Origin: Gluconobacter japonicus
Lineage (GTDB): Bacteria > Pseudomonadota > Alphaproteobacteria > Acetobacterales > Acetobacteraceae
DNA length: 64,000 bases
Direction of reading: 5' to 3'
Assembly (NCBI RefSeq): GCF_002723975.1
Contig: NZ_BEWO01000001.1
Coordinates: forward strand, 186,001 to 250,000
The notes beneath the pieces are model-generated. The model was given only the letters and a program-made list of their open reading frames with translations, was not told where the DNA came from and made no database searches. The position numbers and the translations under genes are program-made. Below, one piece after another: positions 19,095 to 28,024 of the stretch. Numbering within the stretch: position 1 is the first letter of the stretch; the number at the start of each line of letters is the position of its first letter.

Positions 19095-19799
19095 ATGCTC
19101 GACATCAGACCCTTTTCTTCGCTTGGACATGCCAACCATGGCTGGCTGGACGCCCGGCACCACTTCTCATTCGCTGGCTACATGGATCGTCACCGCATGC
19201 ACTGGGGGCGCCTGCGCGTATGGAACGACGACCGGATCGAGGGTGGCACCGGCTTTGGTGCCCATCCTCACAAGGACATGGAAATCATCACCTATGTCCG
19301 CACGGGCGCTATTTCCCACGAGGACAGCTTGGGAAACAAAGGGCGCACAGAAGCTGGCGATGTTCAGGTCATGTCCGCAGGCAGCGGGATCACCCATGCG
19401 GAGTTCAACAAGGAAACCGAGAACACCACACTGTTCCAGATCTGGATCATCCCCAATGAACCAGGAGGAACGCCAGGCTGGGGAACAAGGCCTTTCCCGA
19501 AAGACGCACGTAATGGACGGTTCGTCACGCTCGCATCCGGTTTCGAAGATGACGATGCGCTACCGATCCGGGCCGAAGCCCGCGTCCTTGGTGCTACTCT
19601 GAAAGCAGGCGAAACAGTGACGTTCGAGACGCGGCGGGAGAATTTTTCTTATCTTGTGCCAGCAACCGGCAGTCTGGAGATTGACGGTCAGACCGTTGAA
19701 ACACGAGATGGCGCAGCCCTGACCGATGTAGAACGCATTGTTATTACGGCCAAAGAAGATGCCGAAATTGTTCTGGTCGAAAGCGGTCCTCTGGACTGA
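19095..19799 (+). CDS. Pirin family protein (YhaK-like bicupin)
   Basis: The 234-residue cupin has the pirin signature: GTGFGAHPHKDMEIITYV, with metal-binding histidines, and later SAGSGITHAEFN. Pirins include quercetinases and redox sensors, and YhaK-type members respond to oxidative or chlorine stress. The ATG at 19095 follows CAGGAG by seven bases. Longer in-frame starts run into the divergent LysR gene. It is probably controlled by that regulator. Confidence 0.9.
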   Translation: MLDIRPFSSLGHANHGWLDARHHFSFAGYMDRHRMHWGRLRVWNDDRIEGGTGFGAHPHKDMEIITYVRTGAISHEDSLGNKGRTEAGDVQVMSAGSGITHAEFNKETENTTLFQIWIIPNEPGGTPGWGTRPFPKDARNGRFVTLASGFEDDDALPIRAEARVLGATLKAGETVTFETRRENFSYLVPATGSLEIDGQTVETRDGAALTDVERIVITAKEDAEIVLVESGPLD

Positions 19800-19807
19800 C
19801 GCAAAAA

Positions 19808-19841
19808 GGGCGGAAACATCACGCGAAGGTGTTTTCGTCCC
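19808..19841 (+). terminator. Imperfect hairpin after the pirin gene
   Basis: A stem of about 12 pairs with one bulge and two G-U pairs (19808-19820 with 19828-19841) follows the pirin stop by eight bases. There is no T run after it. Confidence 0.4.
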
Positions 19842-19931
19842 TCGCGACCAAACCAGACTTCATGCGTTGTCAGTGCAGGGCCGATTCCCCCCGGATGCGG
19901 CCAGTCCCTCCCTTGCTGAGGAGTACAGGTC

Positions 19932-20291
19932 ATGACCACCACCGTTAAAACCAAAGGCGAAAAAGAAACCTCCCTGTTCGTTCGCTTCGGCGACTGGCTC
20001 AGCAATGCCAGTATGGACAGGTCGGGCCTAACGGAAGTCACCATCCGCTTGATGCGTGATGACTGTCATCTGGCGACACGAGTCAGTGAAATCCACAACA
20101 CTGAAGCCAATCCCCTCACACCGCAGGAAGTTGAAGTCCTGATGGGCGAGAAGCACCTGAAGTACATTGCTGACCAGACCGGCCAGTCGCTTGAAGCAAT
20201 TGAAGATGCCCTGACGGAAGTTCTTCCCATGCTGGGCAATCTCCTGCGAGTCGACCCTGAACGTCTGTTTCAGTATCAGTGCAAAATCTGA
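19932..20291 (+). CDS. Hypothetical protein, possible YidB/DUF937-like
   Basis: The 119-residue product is soluble and acidic, with a helical C-terminal half. The part KYIADQTGQSLEAIEDAL followed by VLPMLGNLL resembles the end of YidB/DUF937 proteins, where helices pack as a small bundle. The N-terminal half does not help. I regard the family as tentative and the function as unknown. GAGGAG upstream supports the ATG. A strong hairpin follows. Confidence 0.6.
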   Translation: MTTTVKTKGEKETSLFVRFGDWLSNASMDRSGLTEVTIRLMRDDCHLATRVSEIHNTEANPLTPQEVEVLMGEKHLKYIADQTGQSLEAIEDALTEVLPMLGNLLRVDPERLFQYQCKI

Positions 20292-20305
20292 CGCAAGTGC
20301 ACTTC

Positions 20306-20336
20306 ATGTCAGCAGGGTAAGACATCCTGCTGACAT
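20306..20336. terminator. Hairpin between converging genes
   Basis: A perfect 11-base stem (20306-20316 with 20326-20336) with a 9-base loop separates the YidB-like gene from the EAL-like gene on the other strand. It lacks a clear T run. Confidence 0.65.
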
Positions 20337-20342
20337 TACCCG

Positions 20343-21338
20343 TCATAACCCCTCTGCCGTCCGACTCATCCGGCGGCGGCGTGTACGCCCTTCTGTTCCG
20401 GCAAAACGCTCTGCAATCTGCGCCGTCGTTTCTGCGGGTAGAAGAGCCAGACCTGAGGCCTCTACACAACCGTTTTTCTGCACGAAATCCAGTTGTGCTG
20501 GTGTATCGACGCCTGTGGCGCGAACATGCAGGTCAAGGGTTCTTACTGCGTCAAGCGCAGCCCGGAAGAATGCTACAGCTCCCTCGTCCAGTTCCGGTAC
20601 ATCTCCCTTCAGAGACCATGAGAGCGTGGACGCTGACAGAACAGACGTATCGAACTGCACCCCATCCAAAAGGCCACTGATGGCCCGGTCTCGCAGGAGT
20701 GTCAGGCTGGAAGGGGCAATCCCGAAGCCATTGGTAAAGATCTGCACCCCTCGGTCCCGAAGTGACGCAAGCGTACAGCATACTTCTCGCTCGCTCTGGG
20801 CAATACCGCTTTCCTGAAAAACCAGATCCAGACGGGAAACAGGGAAACCGGTCTGGTCCAGAACGTCATTCAACCGCTTGTTGAAAGCAACATCCGGCGC
20901 CTGATCGTCTTCAAGAGAGACCATCAGTCGCATGTCGTCGGGCCATGTCGCGGCCTGGGCACAAGCGGTCTGAAGGAGTTCAAGGTCGAACTCCCGCTGC
21001 TGCTGATCCAGTGACTTTCGACGACTGCGACGCACTGTCCTTCGGGGAATAGCCAGCCACAACTGGCTCATGTCCACCTGCGCGCCAATAAGCTTTTCCA
21101 TTCCCCCACGCGCGCTGGCAAGTCTGGGAAGCCACCTTAACGGAGGCAGCGCACTTTTTTGACGAGCCCGGCGACTGCCCAAGGTCGTAGCAAACATTCC
21201 TGCACTTAGCGGAGGGACAGCCCCTACAGGGCTACGGCTTTGCAGTCCGCTCCTACCGGTTTCTTTTGCCCCTTCCAGAGCACGAGGCGCCGCCGTCCCG
21301 TAACTGACCTCCTGTCCCATGTCATCCAATTCGGACAT
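20343..21338 (-). CDS. Degenerate EAL-domain protein
   Basis: The 331-residue protein has a basic N-terminal region and an EAL-like fold from about residue 115. Family landmarks are recognisable but altered. The helix RLDLVFQESG stands where the family has its E-x-x-E segment. IFTNGFGIAPSSLTLLRD replaces the D-D-F-G-T-G box, GVQFDTSVL replaces the K-I-D box, and ASGLALLPA replaces the final Q-G-x-x-x-x-P. With the metal and catalytic residues gone, it is unlikely to hydrolyse cyclic di-GMP; it could bind it or act by protein contact. The start is uncertain because a GGAG lies directly against the ATG. Confidence 0.7.
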   Translation of the reverse strand: MSELDDMGQEVSYGTAAPRALEGAKETGRSGLQSRSPVGAVPPLSAGMFATTLGSRRARQKSALPPLRWLPRLASARGGMEKLIGAQVDMSQLWLAIPRRTVRRSRRKSLDQQQREFDLELLQTACAQAATWPDDMRLMVSLEDDQAPDVAFNKRLNDVLDQTGFPVSRLDLVFQESGIAQSEREVCCTLASLRDRGVQIFTNGFGIAPSSLTLLRDRAISGLLDGVQFDTSVLSASTLSWSLKGDVPELDEGAVAFFRAALDAVRTLDLHVRATGVDTPAQLDFVQKNGCVEASGLALLPAETTAQIAERFAGTEGRTRRRRMSRTAEGL

Positions 21339-21567
21339 CTCCTGTTCTATCCAGACAGGAAAATGACGCCAGACCCCTAATTTTCCCTTAACAGCCTGCG
21401 TTTTCTCCTCACTTTGCCGTGTGATTTCAGTGAATCCTGCTGAAACTGTAGGGGCTCATTCTTCGTTCGCCCAATCAGGACGAATCTGCTACTGATTTAT
21501 CCCTGCGGATTTTCCGTGCCACTTCCATCAAGCGTGCAGGTTCAATCTGCCTGTCAGGACATTGTTG
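21339..21567. other. Divergent intergenic region, EAL-like gene and MFS gene
   Basis: About 230 bases separate the two divergent starts. I see a poly-pyrimidine patch and the AGGA ribosome site of the MFS gene, but no convincing promoter, RNA element or repeat. Confidence 0.5.
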
Positions 21568-22854
21568 ATGACGGACGCCTCTTCCCGCTCCGCCCCGAAC
21601 ACGTCTTCCCGCAGTTCTCTCAAGGCCCTCCTCCCCTATTGGCAGGTTACTTTCGCCTCTTTCCTGGGATGGTTTCTGGACGCCTTCGACCAGACATCCC
21701 TGATGTTCACGCTCCCCGATATCGCCCATGAATTCGGGTGCTCCATCAGCGCTCTGGGCATGATTCTGACGGCCCAATCCATTGGCCGCGCCATTGGCAA
21801 TACAAGCTGGGGCTGGCTGGCGGATCGCTACGGGCGCCGTCTGGCATTCATGCTGGGTGTCGTCTGGTTTGGCGTATTTTCCGCCATGACGGGCCTGTCT
21901 CATGGATTGCTAATGCTTGGCATCGTGCAATTCCTGTTTGGGATCGGCTTTGGTGGCGAGTGGACAGCCTCCGCGGCCCTTCTGATGGAAAGCGTTCCAG
22001 CATGGACGCGCCCCATGGCGTCCGCGCTCATGATGTCCGGCTATGAAGTCGGCTATTTTGCTGCTGCCGGCGCGCAGGCGTTGATCCTGCCACATTACGG
22101 CTGGCGAATGCTGTTTTTCATCGGTCTGGCCCCGGCCCTTCTGGCGATCTTCATTCGTCTCGGCGTGAAAGAAAGTCCGGTCTGGCTTCGCAATCGTGCA
22201 GAGCGGGCAGCAGGGCAGGCCCGAACACCAACGCAGCCTGTACCAAAGGTCCAGTTCCGTCTGGATGGCGCGGCCATTCAGGCCATTGCCTTCATGGGCT
22301 TTCTGGAGTTCCAAAAAGCGGCCATTTATACATTTTATCCCACCATCCTTCGCGGGTCGCATCATCTGACACCGCAGGACGTTTTCATCCCGATCACACT
22401 TTACTGCATCGGGTCTTTCAGCGGAAAAATCCTCTGCGGGTGGCTGGCGGAACGCTTCGGTGATTTGAAAGTCATGCTGGGTGCGATTGCCATTGTCGTA
22501 CTGACAATCTGGCCGTTCCTGAGTGCTCCGTCATGGAATATGCTGCTGACGGCTGCTTTCATCATGGGTGCTGCTGCTTCCGGGATTTTCGCACTCGTGC
22601 CGCATTATCTGGCCAAGTGCTTTCCGTCTGAAACACGCAGCTTCGGGATGGGCCTGGGTTATGCTCTTGGCTCCATCGGGCAAGGCATTGCCGGATGGAT
22701 CATTCCGGGCATCGGACGGACGCCGGTTACCCTGCCTCTGACGGCTGAAGCATTTGTGGTGGGATCAAGTGCCGTGACAGCGGGTATCGCTCTGCTTCAA
22801 CCGAAAAACCTTCCAGGCGAAACCATGGAAGGTGACGAGGAAGCAGCGTCTTAA
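21568..22854 (+). CDS. MFS transporter, sialate/carboxylate symporter-like
   Basis: The 428-residue protein has the 12-helix pattern of the major facilitator superfamily. The loop WGWLADRYGRR is the MFS signature. FLDAFDQTSLMFTLPDIA, GIGFGGEW and the later RSFGMGLGYALG resemble NanT and related carboxylate:proton symporters. The substrate cannot be read from sequence. The ATG at 21568 has AGGA eight bases upstream; an in-frame TTG at 21562 is the alternative. Its stop overlaps the stop of the converging flavoprotein gene. Confidence 0.82.
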   Translation: MTDASSRSAPNTSSRSSLKALLPYWQVTFASFLGWFLDAFDQTSLMFTLPDIAHEFGCSISALGMILTAQSIGRAIGNTSWGWLADRYGRRLAFMLGVVWFGVFSAMTGLSHGLLMLGIVQFLFGIGFGGEWTASAALLMESVPAWTRPMASALMMSGYEVGYFAAAGAQALILPHYGWRMLFFIGLAPALLAIFIRLGVKESPVWLRNRAERAAGQARTPTQPVPKVQFRLDGAAIQAIAFMGFLEFQKAAIYTFYPTILRGSHHLTPQDVFIPITLYCIGSFSGKILCGWLAERFGDLKVMLGAIAIVVLTIWPFLSAPSWNMLLTAAFIMGAAASGIFALVPHYLAKCFPSETRSFGMGLGYALGSIGQGIAGWIIPGIGRTPVTLPLTAEAFVVGSSAVTAGIALLQPKNLPGETMEGDEEAAS

Positions 22855-24458
22855 AGAGACGCTGCAAGCCACTCCGCTGTGCGGATGCCATCAATTCCGG
22901 CGGATAGGATACCGCCAGCATAACCCGCGCCCTCGCCGGCCGGGAACAGACCCCGCAGGGTCGGGCTTTGTCCGTCCCTGTCTCGCTGAAGGCGGATGGG
23001 AGACGACGTGCGGGTTTCAACACCCGTCATGACCGCGTCTTCCATCGAGAAGCCCTTCAGCTTGCGCTCGAAACGCGGCAAGGCTTCACGAATAGCCTCG
23101 CAGACGAAATCTGGCAGACACAGCGTCAGATCGGTTGGGGTCACGCCCGGCTGATAGGACGGCACCACATCGCCCAGCGTTGTGGAGGGCCGACCCGCCA
23201 GAAAATCGCCAACCCGCTGAGCAGGAGCGCGATAATCGCTGCCACCTGCCACAAAAGCTGCCTTTTCCCATTTCCGCTGAAATGCGACGCCACCCAGAAC
23301 ATCATCCGGGAAGTCCTTTTCAGGCGTGACTTCCACGACAATGCCGCTGTTCGCATTCCGCTCGGCGCGAGAATACTGGCTCATGCCATTGGTCACGACC
23401 TGTCCGATTTCAGACGTTGCCGCGACAACCTGCCCACCGGGGCACATGCAGAACGAATAAACCGAGCGCCCGTTGGAGGCATGATGCACCAGCTTGTAAT
23501 CCGCGGCACCAAGGATCTCATTCCCCGCATCGGAACCAAAGCGGGCGGTATCAATGACGGACTGTGGATGCTCAATCCGAACCCCAATGGAGAACGGCTT
23601 GGCATCCATGGCGACATCGGCCTGCCGCAGCATTTCGAACGTATCGCGTGCTGAGTGTCCAACTGCGAGAATGACGCGCTCGGCTGGAAGAATTTCTCCC
23701 GTTGAAAGGTGAAGCCCGCGCAGACGACGCTCCGTGCCCTCGCCTTCCATCTCAAAACCCTCGACACGGGTTTCGAAGCGGTATTCCCCGCCCAGACGCT
23801 CGATTTCTTCACGAATGAACATAACCATCGAGACGAGACGAAACGTGCCGATATGGGGCTTGGACACATAGAGGATTTCTTCCGGCGCACCAGCCCGAAC
23901 GAACTCCTCGATAACGCGACGTCCAAGATTCCGCGGATCGGACACACCGGAATAGAGCTTACCGTCTGAGAACGTTCCTGCCCCACCTTCACCGAACTGC
24001 ACGTTGCTTTCGGGCGTCAGAACCGATTTGCGCCACAGGGCAAACGTGTCCACCGTCCGGGAACGGACATCCTTTCCGCGCTCGATGATGATTGGCTTGA
24101 GGCCGGCTTGCGCCAGTGTCAGGGCCGCCATGATTCCGCATGGTCCAGCCCCAACGACGACAGGGCGCGGCGTCCCTTCTGGCAGGGTCGCTTTGGGAAG
24201 ATGATAGGTCGTGTCCGGCGTGGGACGGACATGCTGATCGCCCTCATGAGCCGTCAGAACAGCCGCTTCATCCGCAACGTCACAATCGATGCTGTACACC
24301 AGAACGATATGGCCGCGCTTGCGGGCGTCATAGCCGCGGCGGGCGATCTTGAAATCTTTAAGAGCGTCGGACGGAATGTTCAGACGCGTCAGGACTGCCT
24401 CCCGGAGTGCACCTTCCGGGTGCTCCAGCGGCAGGCGCAGTTCTGTCAGGCGGATCAT
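22851..24458 (-). CDS. COG2509-type FAD-dependent dehydrogenase
   Basis: This 535-residue flavoprotein has an N-terminal ~100-residue domain, then the FAD-binding VVVGAGPCGIMAALTLAQAG and a large substrate region. The stretches NVQFGEGGAGTFSDGKL and ILAVGHSARDTFEML are typical of the uncharacterised COG2509 family. It is cytosolic with no known substrate. The ATG overlaps the stop of the preceding UPF0114 gene by four bases, so they form a coupled pair. The stop overlaps the convergent MFS stop. Confidence 0.85.
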   Translation of the reverse strand: MIRLTELRLPLEHPEGALREAVLTRLNIPSDALKDFKIARRGYDARKRGHIVLVYSIDCDVADEAAVLTAHEGDQHVRPTPDTTYHLPKATLPEGTPRPVVVGAGPCGIMAALTLAQAGLKPIIIERGKDVRSRTVDTFALWRKSVLTPESNVQFGEGGAGTFSDGKLYSGVSDPRNLGRRVIEEFVRAGAPEEILYVSKPHIGTFRLVSMVMFIREEIERLGGEYRFETRVEGFEMEGEGTERRLRGLHLSTGEILPAERVILAVGHSARDTFEMLRQADVAMDAKPFSIGVRIEHPQSVIDTARFGSDAGNEILGAADYKLVHHASNGRSVYSFCMCPGGQVVAATSEIGQVVTNGMSQYSRAERNANSGIVVEVTPEKDFPDDVLGGVAFQRKWEKAAFVAGGSDYRAPAQRVGDFLAGRPSTTLGDVVPSYQPGVTPTDLTLCLPDFVCEAIREALPRFERKLKGFSMEDAVMTGVETRTSSPIRLQRDRDGQSPTLRGLFPAGEGAGYAGGILSAGIDGIRTAEWLAASL

Positions 24459-25072
24459 GCGTCGTGCTTTTCTTTATTCTGGGCGGTTTCTGGCTGCGGG
24501 TCAGCGTGATGCGTATCCGGCGAGCCTTCCATGATGCGATCCATGACGGCCATCAGAACACCGGAAACAACAAAGGCCAGATGAATCCCGACGCTCCATT
24601 CCAGAGCACGCGTGGATGTCTCATCCACACGAATGAAATCAGCCAGAACATGGATGGCAGACATGGCAACGATGGACGCCATAAGCTTGATCTTGATGTC
24701 CCCGAACGTCACATGCCCGATCCAGGACGGGTAGTCCTCATGCTGGCGGATATCGAGACGGGAGACGAAGTTTTCGTACCCTGAGAACATGACGATCAGC
24801 AGCAGATTGGCCAGCAGGACCAGATCGATCAGATCCAGCACCCCAACAAACACGTCATCAAAATCCAGCCCTGTGGCTTTCAGGACCAGCCCAAGGAGTT
24901 GCTGGAAGAACTTGAACGCCACCAGAAGCAGGCCGATCGTCAGACCGAAATACAACGGCGCCGCAATCCAGCGCGCAGCGAAAAACGCACGCTCCATGAC
25001 GTGTTCCGTGCGTCTGGAAGACAGGGGTTTGTTGCCGGGCTGCTGGCCCTGCTGAGAAGAAGGAGTCGTCAT
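24455..25072 (-). CDS. UPF0114/YqhA family membrane protein
   Basis: The 205-residue protein has about four membrane helices. It carries the family stretches LLANLLLIVMFSGYENFVS and WIGHVTFGDIKIKLMASIVA (helices two and three). The function of YqhA proteins is unknown. N- and C-terminal tails are hydrophilic. It is translationally coupled (ATGA) to the flavoprotein gene, which hints at a membrane partner for that enzyme, but this is inference. Confidence 0.85.
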   Translation of the reverse strand: MTTPSSQQGQQPGNKPLSSRRTEHVMERAFFAARWIAAPLYFGLTIGLLLVAFKFFQQLLGLVLKATGLDFDDVFVGVLDLIDLVLLANLLLIVMFSGYENFVSRLDIRQHEDYPSWIGHVTFGDIKIKLMASIVAMSAIHVLADFIRVDETSTRALEWSVGIHLAFVVSGVLMAVMDRIMEGSPDTHHADPQPETAQNKEKHDA

Positions 25073-25133
25073 GCTCCCTCTCTACGATTTTGCGCCCCGG
25101 TCCGCCAATGCCTCTTTGCTGCGATGCTAAGGT

Positions 25134-25457
25134 TTAACCGACCTTTCGCAGCGGAACGGGCTGAACAGCCACAGATCCCGGGACGCTTTGGGTCTGACGC
25201 TCCCGGTCCAGATAGCGCAGACAGCTGACACGCAGGAAAGACGCCATGTTGGGTAGCTCACCCCGAAGCTCCAGAATTTCATCCGAAAGATTCGTGATGA
25301 GCTGGTTGACGGTCATGCCATCGGCTGCGGCAATTTCCGTCAACACATCCCAGAACATGTTCTCCAGCCGGATCGTGGTGACAACACCATGGATCCGCAG
25401 GGAGCGCGTCCGGCTTTCGTAAAAGATCGGGTCGGCGCGGACATAGAGTTCACACAT
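25134..25457 (-). CDS. Ribbon-helix-helix domain protein (RHH_4 type)
   Basis: The ~107-residue protein has TTIRLENMFWDVLTEIAAA followed by MTVNQLITNL, a ribbon-helix-helix DNA-binding pattern of the type seen in small alphaproteobacterial regulators. It may bind DNA as a dimer; no target is visible. I chose the ATG at 25457, with GGGGAAG upstream. It lies 26 bases after the PfpI-family gene and is probably co-transcribed. Confidence 0.75.
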   Translation of the reverse strand: MCELYVRADPIFYESRTRSLRIHGVVTTIRLENMFWDVLTEIAAADGMTVNQLITNLSDEILELRGELPNMASFLRVSCLRYLDRERQTQSVPGSVAVQPVPLRKVG

Positions 25458-25483
25458 GGCTGGTCTTCCCCTGCGGATAACAA

Positions 25484-26065
25484 TCAGGCTTCGATCTTCG
25501 TGCCCAGAACCTTCAGGAACTGGCCGATCCAGGCCGGGTGCGCTGGCCATGCTGGCGCGGTCACGAGCTTACCGTCCGTCACCGCCCCATCAATCGCAAT
25601 CGCCTGATAGTCTGCGCCTGCAAGGATCATTTCCGCACGACAGGCCGGATAGGCAGAAACCTTGCGCCCGGAAATGACATTGGCAGCGGCGAGAAGCTGC
25701 GGGCCATGACAGACGGCAGCAATTGGCTTATCGGCCGTCACGAAGGCCCGGATCAGGTCCAGCACGCTTTCATCGGTGCTGAGTTGTTCAGGCGCACGAC
25801 CACCCGGAATGACCAGCGCATCGTAATCCTCCGCTTTCGTGCCCGCATAGGTGGCGTTGAGCGTGAAATTGTGGCCACGCTTTTCGGTGTAGGTCTGATG
25901 GCCTTCGAAATCGTGGATGGCCGTCGCCACCTGCTCGCCAGCCTTCTTGCCGGGCGAGACGACGTCCACGTTGTGTCCGACCATCAGCAACATCTGGAAT
26001 GGCACCATGATTTCGTAATCTTCAACGAAATCACCTGCGAGCATGAGAATACGTTTACCAGCCAT
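25484..26065 (-). CDS. DJ-1/PfpI family protein
   Basis: This 193-residue protein has the class I amidotransferase-like fold. The nucleophile is in AVCHGPQLLAAA, the oxyanion segment is VIPGGRAPEQL, and the N-terminal GDFVEDYEIM holds the family's conserved glutamate region. Members act as proteases, glyoxalases or stress chaperones; which one applies is not decided here. The ATG at 26065 follows AGGA by eight bases; an in-frame TTG lies at 26092. It is divergent from the ABC transporter. Confidence 0.87.
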   Translation of the reverse strand: MAGKRILMLAGDFVEDYEIMVPFQMLLMVGHNVDVVSPGKKAGEQVATAIHDFEGHQTYTEKRGHNFTLNATYAGTKAEDYDALVIPGGRAPEQLSTDESVLDLIRAFVTADKPIAAVCHGPQLLAAANVISGRKVSAYPACRAEMILAGADYQAIAIDGAVTDGKLVTAPAWPAHPAWIGQFLKVLGTKIEA

Positions 26066-26234
26066 GAGATCATCCTGACGATCGGGGTTCAAAAGACGGA
26101 CTCCTTCTTACCGTATGCAGAAGGACTGTGGGTAATAGGTGGTAACGACACGCAGTCCTGTCACCCACTTGCCGGAGAAGCCAAGCTGCCGCAGAACTGT
26201 TGGCGATATTGCCTGTCAGGGACCGCGTTCATTC

Positions 26235-27203
26235 ATGAAGACTGCCACCGCGATCGAGGTTCGAGACCTCCGCAAGACTTATCAGGTCCGCGATGGCGGA
26301 AGCTGGCGTGGAAAGACGCGTGAAATCACGGCCCTGGATGGTATCTCCTTCACGGTTCCATCTGGCGAAATTGCCGGGTTTATCGGTCCGAACGGAGCAG
26401 GGAAATCCACGGCCATCAAGATTTTATCCGGTATTTTGCGTCCCACATCCGGCATTGTGCGAGTGGGCAATCTGGTCCCGTGGGAGAACCGGATTGCCCA
26501 TGTCGCCCGGATTGGCGTGGTGTTCGGCCAGCGGACACAGTTGTGGTGGGATCTATCCGTTGCGGAAGGGCTGGCGCTCCTGCGCGATATTTACAGCGTG
26601 GAGCCGGAGCGGTTCAAACGAAACCGGGACCGTCTGGCGGAGGCGCTGGATCTGAATGGCATCATGGACCAGTCCGTCCGGCAGTTGTCGCTGGGGCAGC
26701 GGATGCGGGCTGAAATCGCTGCCGCGCTGATCCATGATCCGGATGTGGTCATTCTTGATGAACCGACGATCGGGCTGGATGCGCCGTCCAAGCTGGCGGT
26801 GCGTGCTTTCGTGCGGGATCTCCGTCGGGAACGAGGCACAACCGTCCTGCTCACCACCCATGACATGCACGATATTGAGGCGCTGGCCGACCGGGTTATC
26901 GTCATTGGACATGGCCGTATTCTGGCAGACAGCCCGTTTGAGGCGCTTCAAGCGACAACACTGTCCGAGCGTATTCTGGAAGCGGATTTCACGGGCCCTC
27001 CGCCGGAGTTGTTCCTGCCAGACGGCGCAGTAGAAACCGAGCGCGGAACACGCAGCGTGACCATCACGTTCGATCCGCAACGCCTCCCCGCTCCTGCTCT
27101 TGTTGCACACCTCTCCACATTCCCGGATCTGGGAGATCTGCGGATCGGCCGCCCGGCGATTGAGGAGATCATCACACGCTTCTACGCGGATCATGCCTCG
27201 TGA
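26235..27203 (+). CDS. ABC transporter ATP-binding protein (COG4586 type)
   Basis: The ~322-residue ATPase has Walker A GPNGAGKST, the signature LSLGQRMRAE and Walker B VVILDEPTIGLD. It carries the WGQRTQLWWDL-like stretch (FGQRTQLWWDLSV) typical of the group that pairs with DUF990 permeases. The ATG at 26235 has a weak ribosome site. It overlaps the next gene by four bases (GTGA). The three genes form a complete ABC-2 exporter with one ATPase and two permeases; the cargo is unknown. Confidence 0.88.
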   Translation: MKTATAIEVRDLRKTYQVRDGGSWRGKTREITALDGISFTVPSGEIAGFIGPNGAGKSTAIKILSGILRPTSGIVRVGNLVPWENRIAHVARIGVVFGQRTQLWWDLSVAEGLALLRDIYSVEPERFKRNRDRLAEALDLNGIMDQSVRQLSLGQRMRAEIAAALIHDPDVVILDEPTIGLDAPSKLAVRAFVRDLRRERGTTVLLTTHDMHDIEALADRVIVIGHGRILADSPFEALQATTLSERILEADFTGPPPELFLPDGAVETERGTRSVTITFDPQRLPAPALVAHLSTFPDLGDLRIGRPAIEEIITRFYADHAS

Positions 27204-28024
27204 CGATCCGCCCGTATGTGACGTCTTTCGTCCTGCAATGGAAAATTGGGCTGCGGTATCGCCTCGCTGTTCTGGCGGGGCTGGTTGCGCAGATGTGGTT
27301 CGGGGCGATCTCGCTGATGGCCTATGCCGCCGTGTATCACCATGCACCCGACGTAAATGCGCCGATGACGCTGCGTCAGGCCATGACCTACACCTGGATT
27401 CAGCAGTCTTTTTTCACGCTACTCCCGCTTGGCTGCCTCCCCGCGATTGGCGAAGCCGCAAAAAGTGGAGCGATTGTCTATGATCTGCTGCGCCCGGTGG
27501 ATCTGTGGAACTGGTGGCTCTCCGCTTCCCTTGCCCGCCTCTTGGGCAATGCGATTCCGCGCGCTGTCCTTCTGGCAGTCGTGGCGGGCCCGCTGGCCGC
27601 ACTCGTTGGCCTGAACGGGTGGAGCCTCGCACCTCCTGCGTCTTTTGAAGCCGCCCTTCTGGCACTGATATCCTTTGTGCTGGGGGCCTTCATTTCAGCC
27701 AGCATCGTGATGTGGTGGAACATCATCGCCGCTCGCACCCTGTCGCCTCTTGGCACCTATGCCGTGGGAACGCCTCTGGCTGTTCTGATGTCCGGCATGT
27801 TGCTACCGCTGCCGCTCTATCCGGACTGGGCGCGCGAACTGCTGCTGCTCCAGCCCTTCGCGGGTATTTCGGATATTCCGATCCGGCTTTACATGGGGAT
27901 GCCCATTCCGGGGGGCGTTGTGGCCGCTCTGGGAATCCAGTGTTTCTGGCTGCTGGCCCTGACCATGATCGGGCGTTTCTGGATGAACCGCACCGTGTCG
28001 AGAATGGAGGTTCAGGGCGCATGA
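27200..28024 (+). CDS. ABC-2 type permease, first subunit (COG4587-like)
   Basis: The 274-residue protein has six hydrophobic segments and starts with GTG inside the ATPase stop. The N-terminal LQWKIGLRYRLAVLAGL and the segment IVYDLLRPVDLW are typical of DUF990-type permeases. It should form the membrane channel with the next gene's product. The two permease genes overlap by ATGA. Confidence 0.83.
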   Translation: MTIRPYVTSFVLQWKIGLRYRLAVLAGLVAQMWFGAISLMAYAAVYHHAPDVNAPMTLRQAMTYTWIQQSFFTLLPLGCLPAIGEAAKSGAIVYDLLRPVDLWNWWLSASLARLLGNAIPRAVLLAVVAGPLAALVGLNGWSLAPPASFEAALLALISFVLGAFISASIVMWWNIIAARTLSPLGTYAVGTPLAVLMSGMLLPLPLYPDWARELLLLQPFAGISDIPIRLYMGMPIPGGVVAALGIQCFWLLALTMIGRFWMNRTVSRMEVQGA

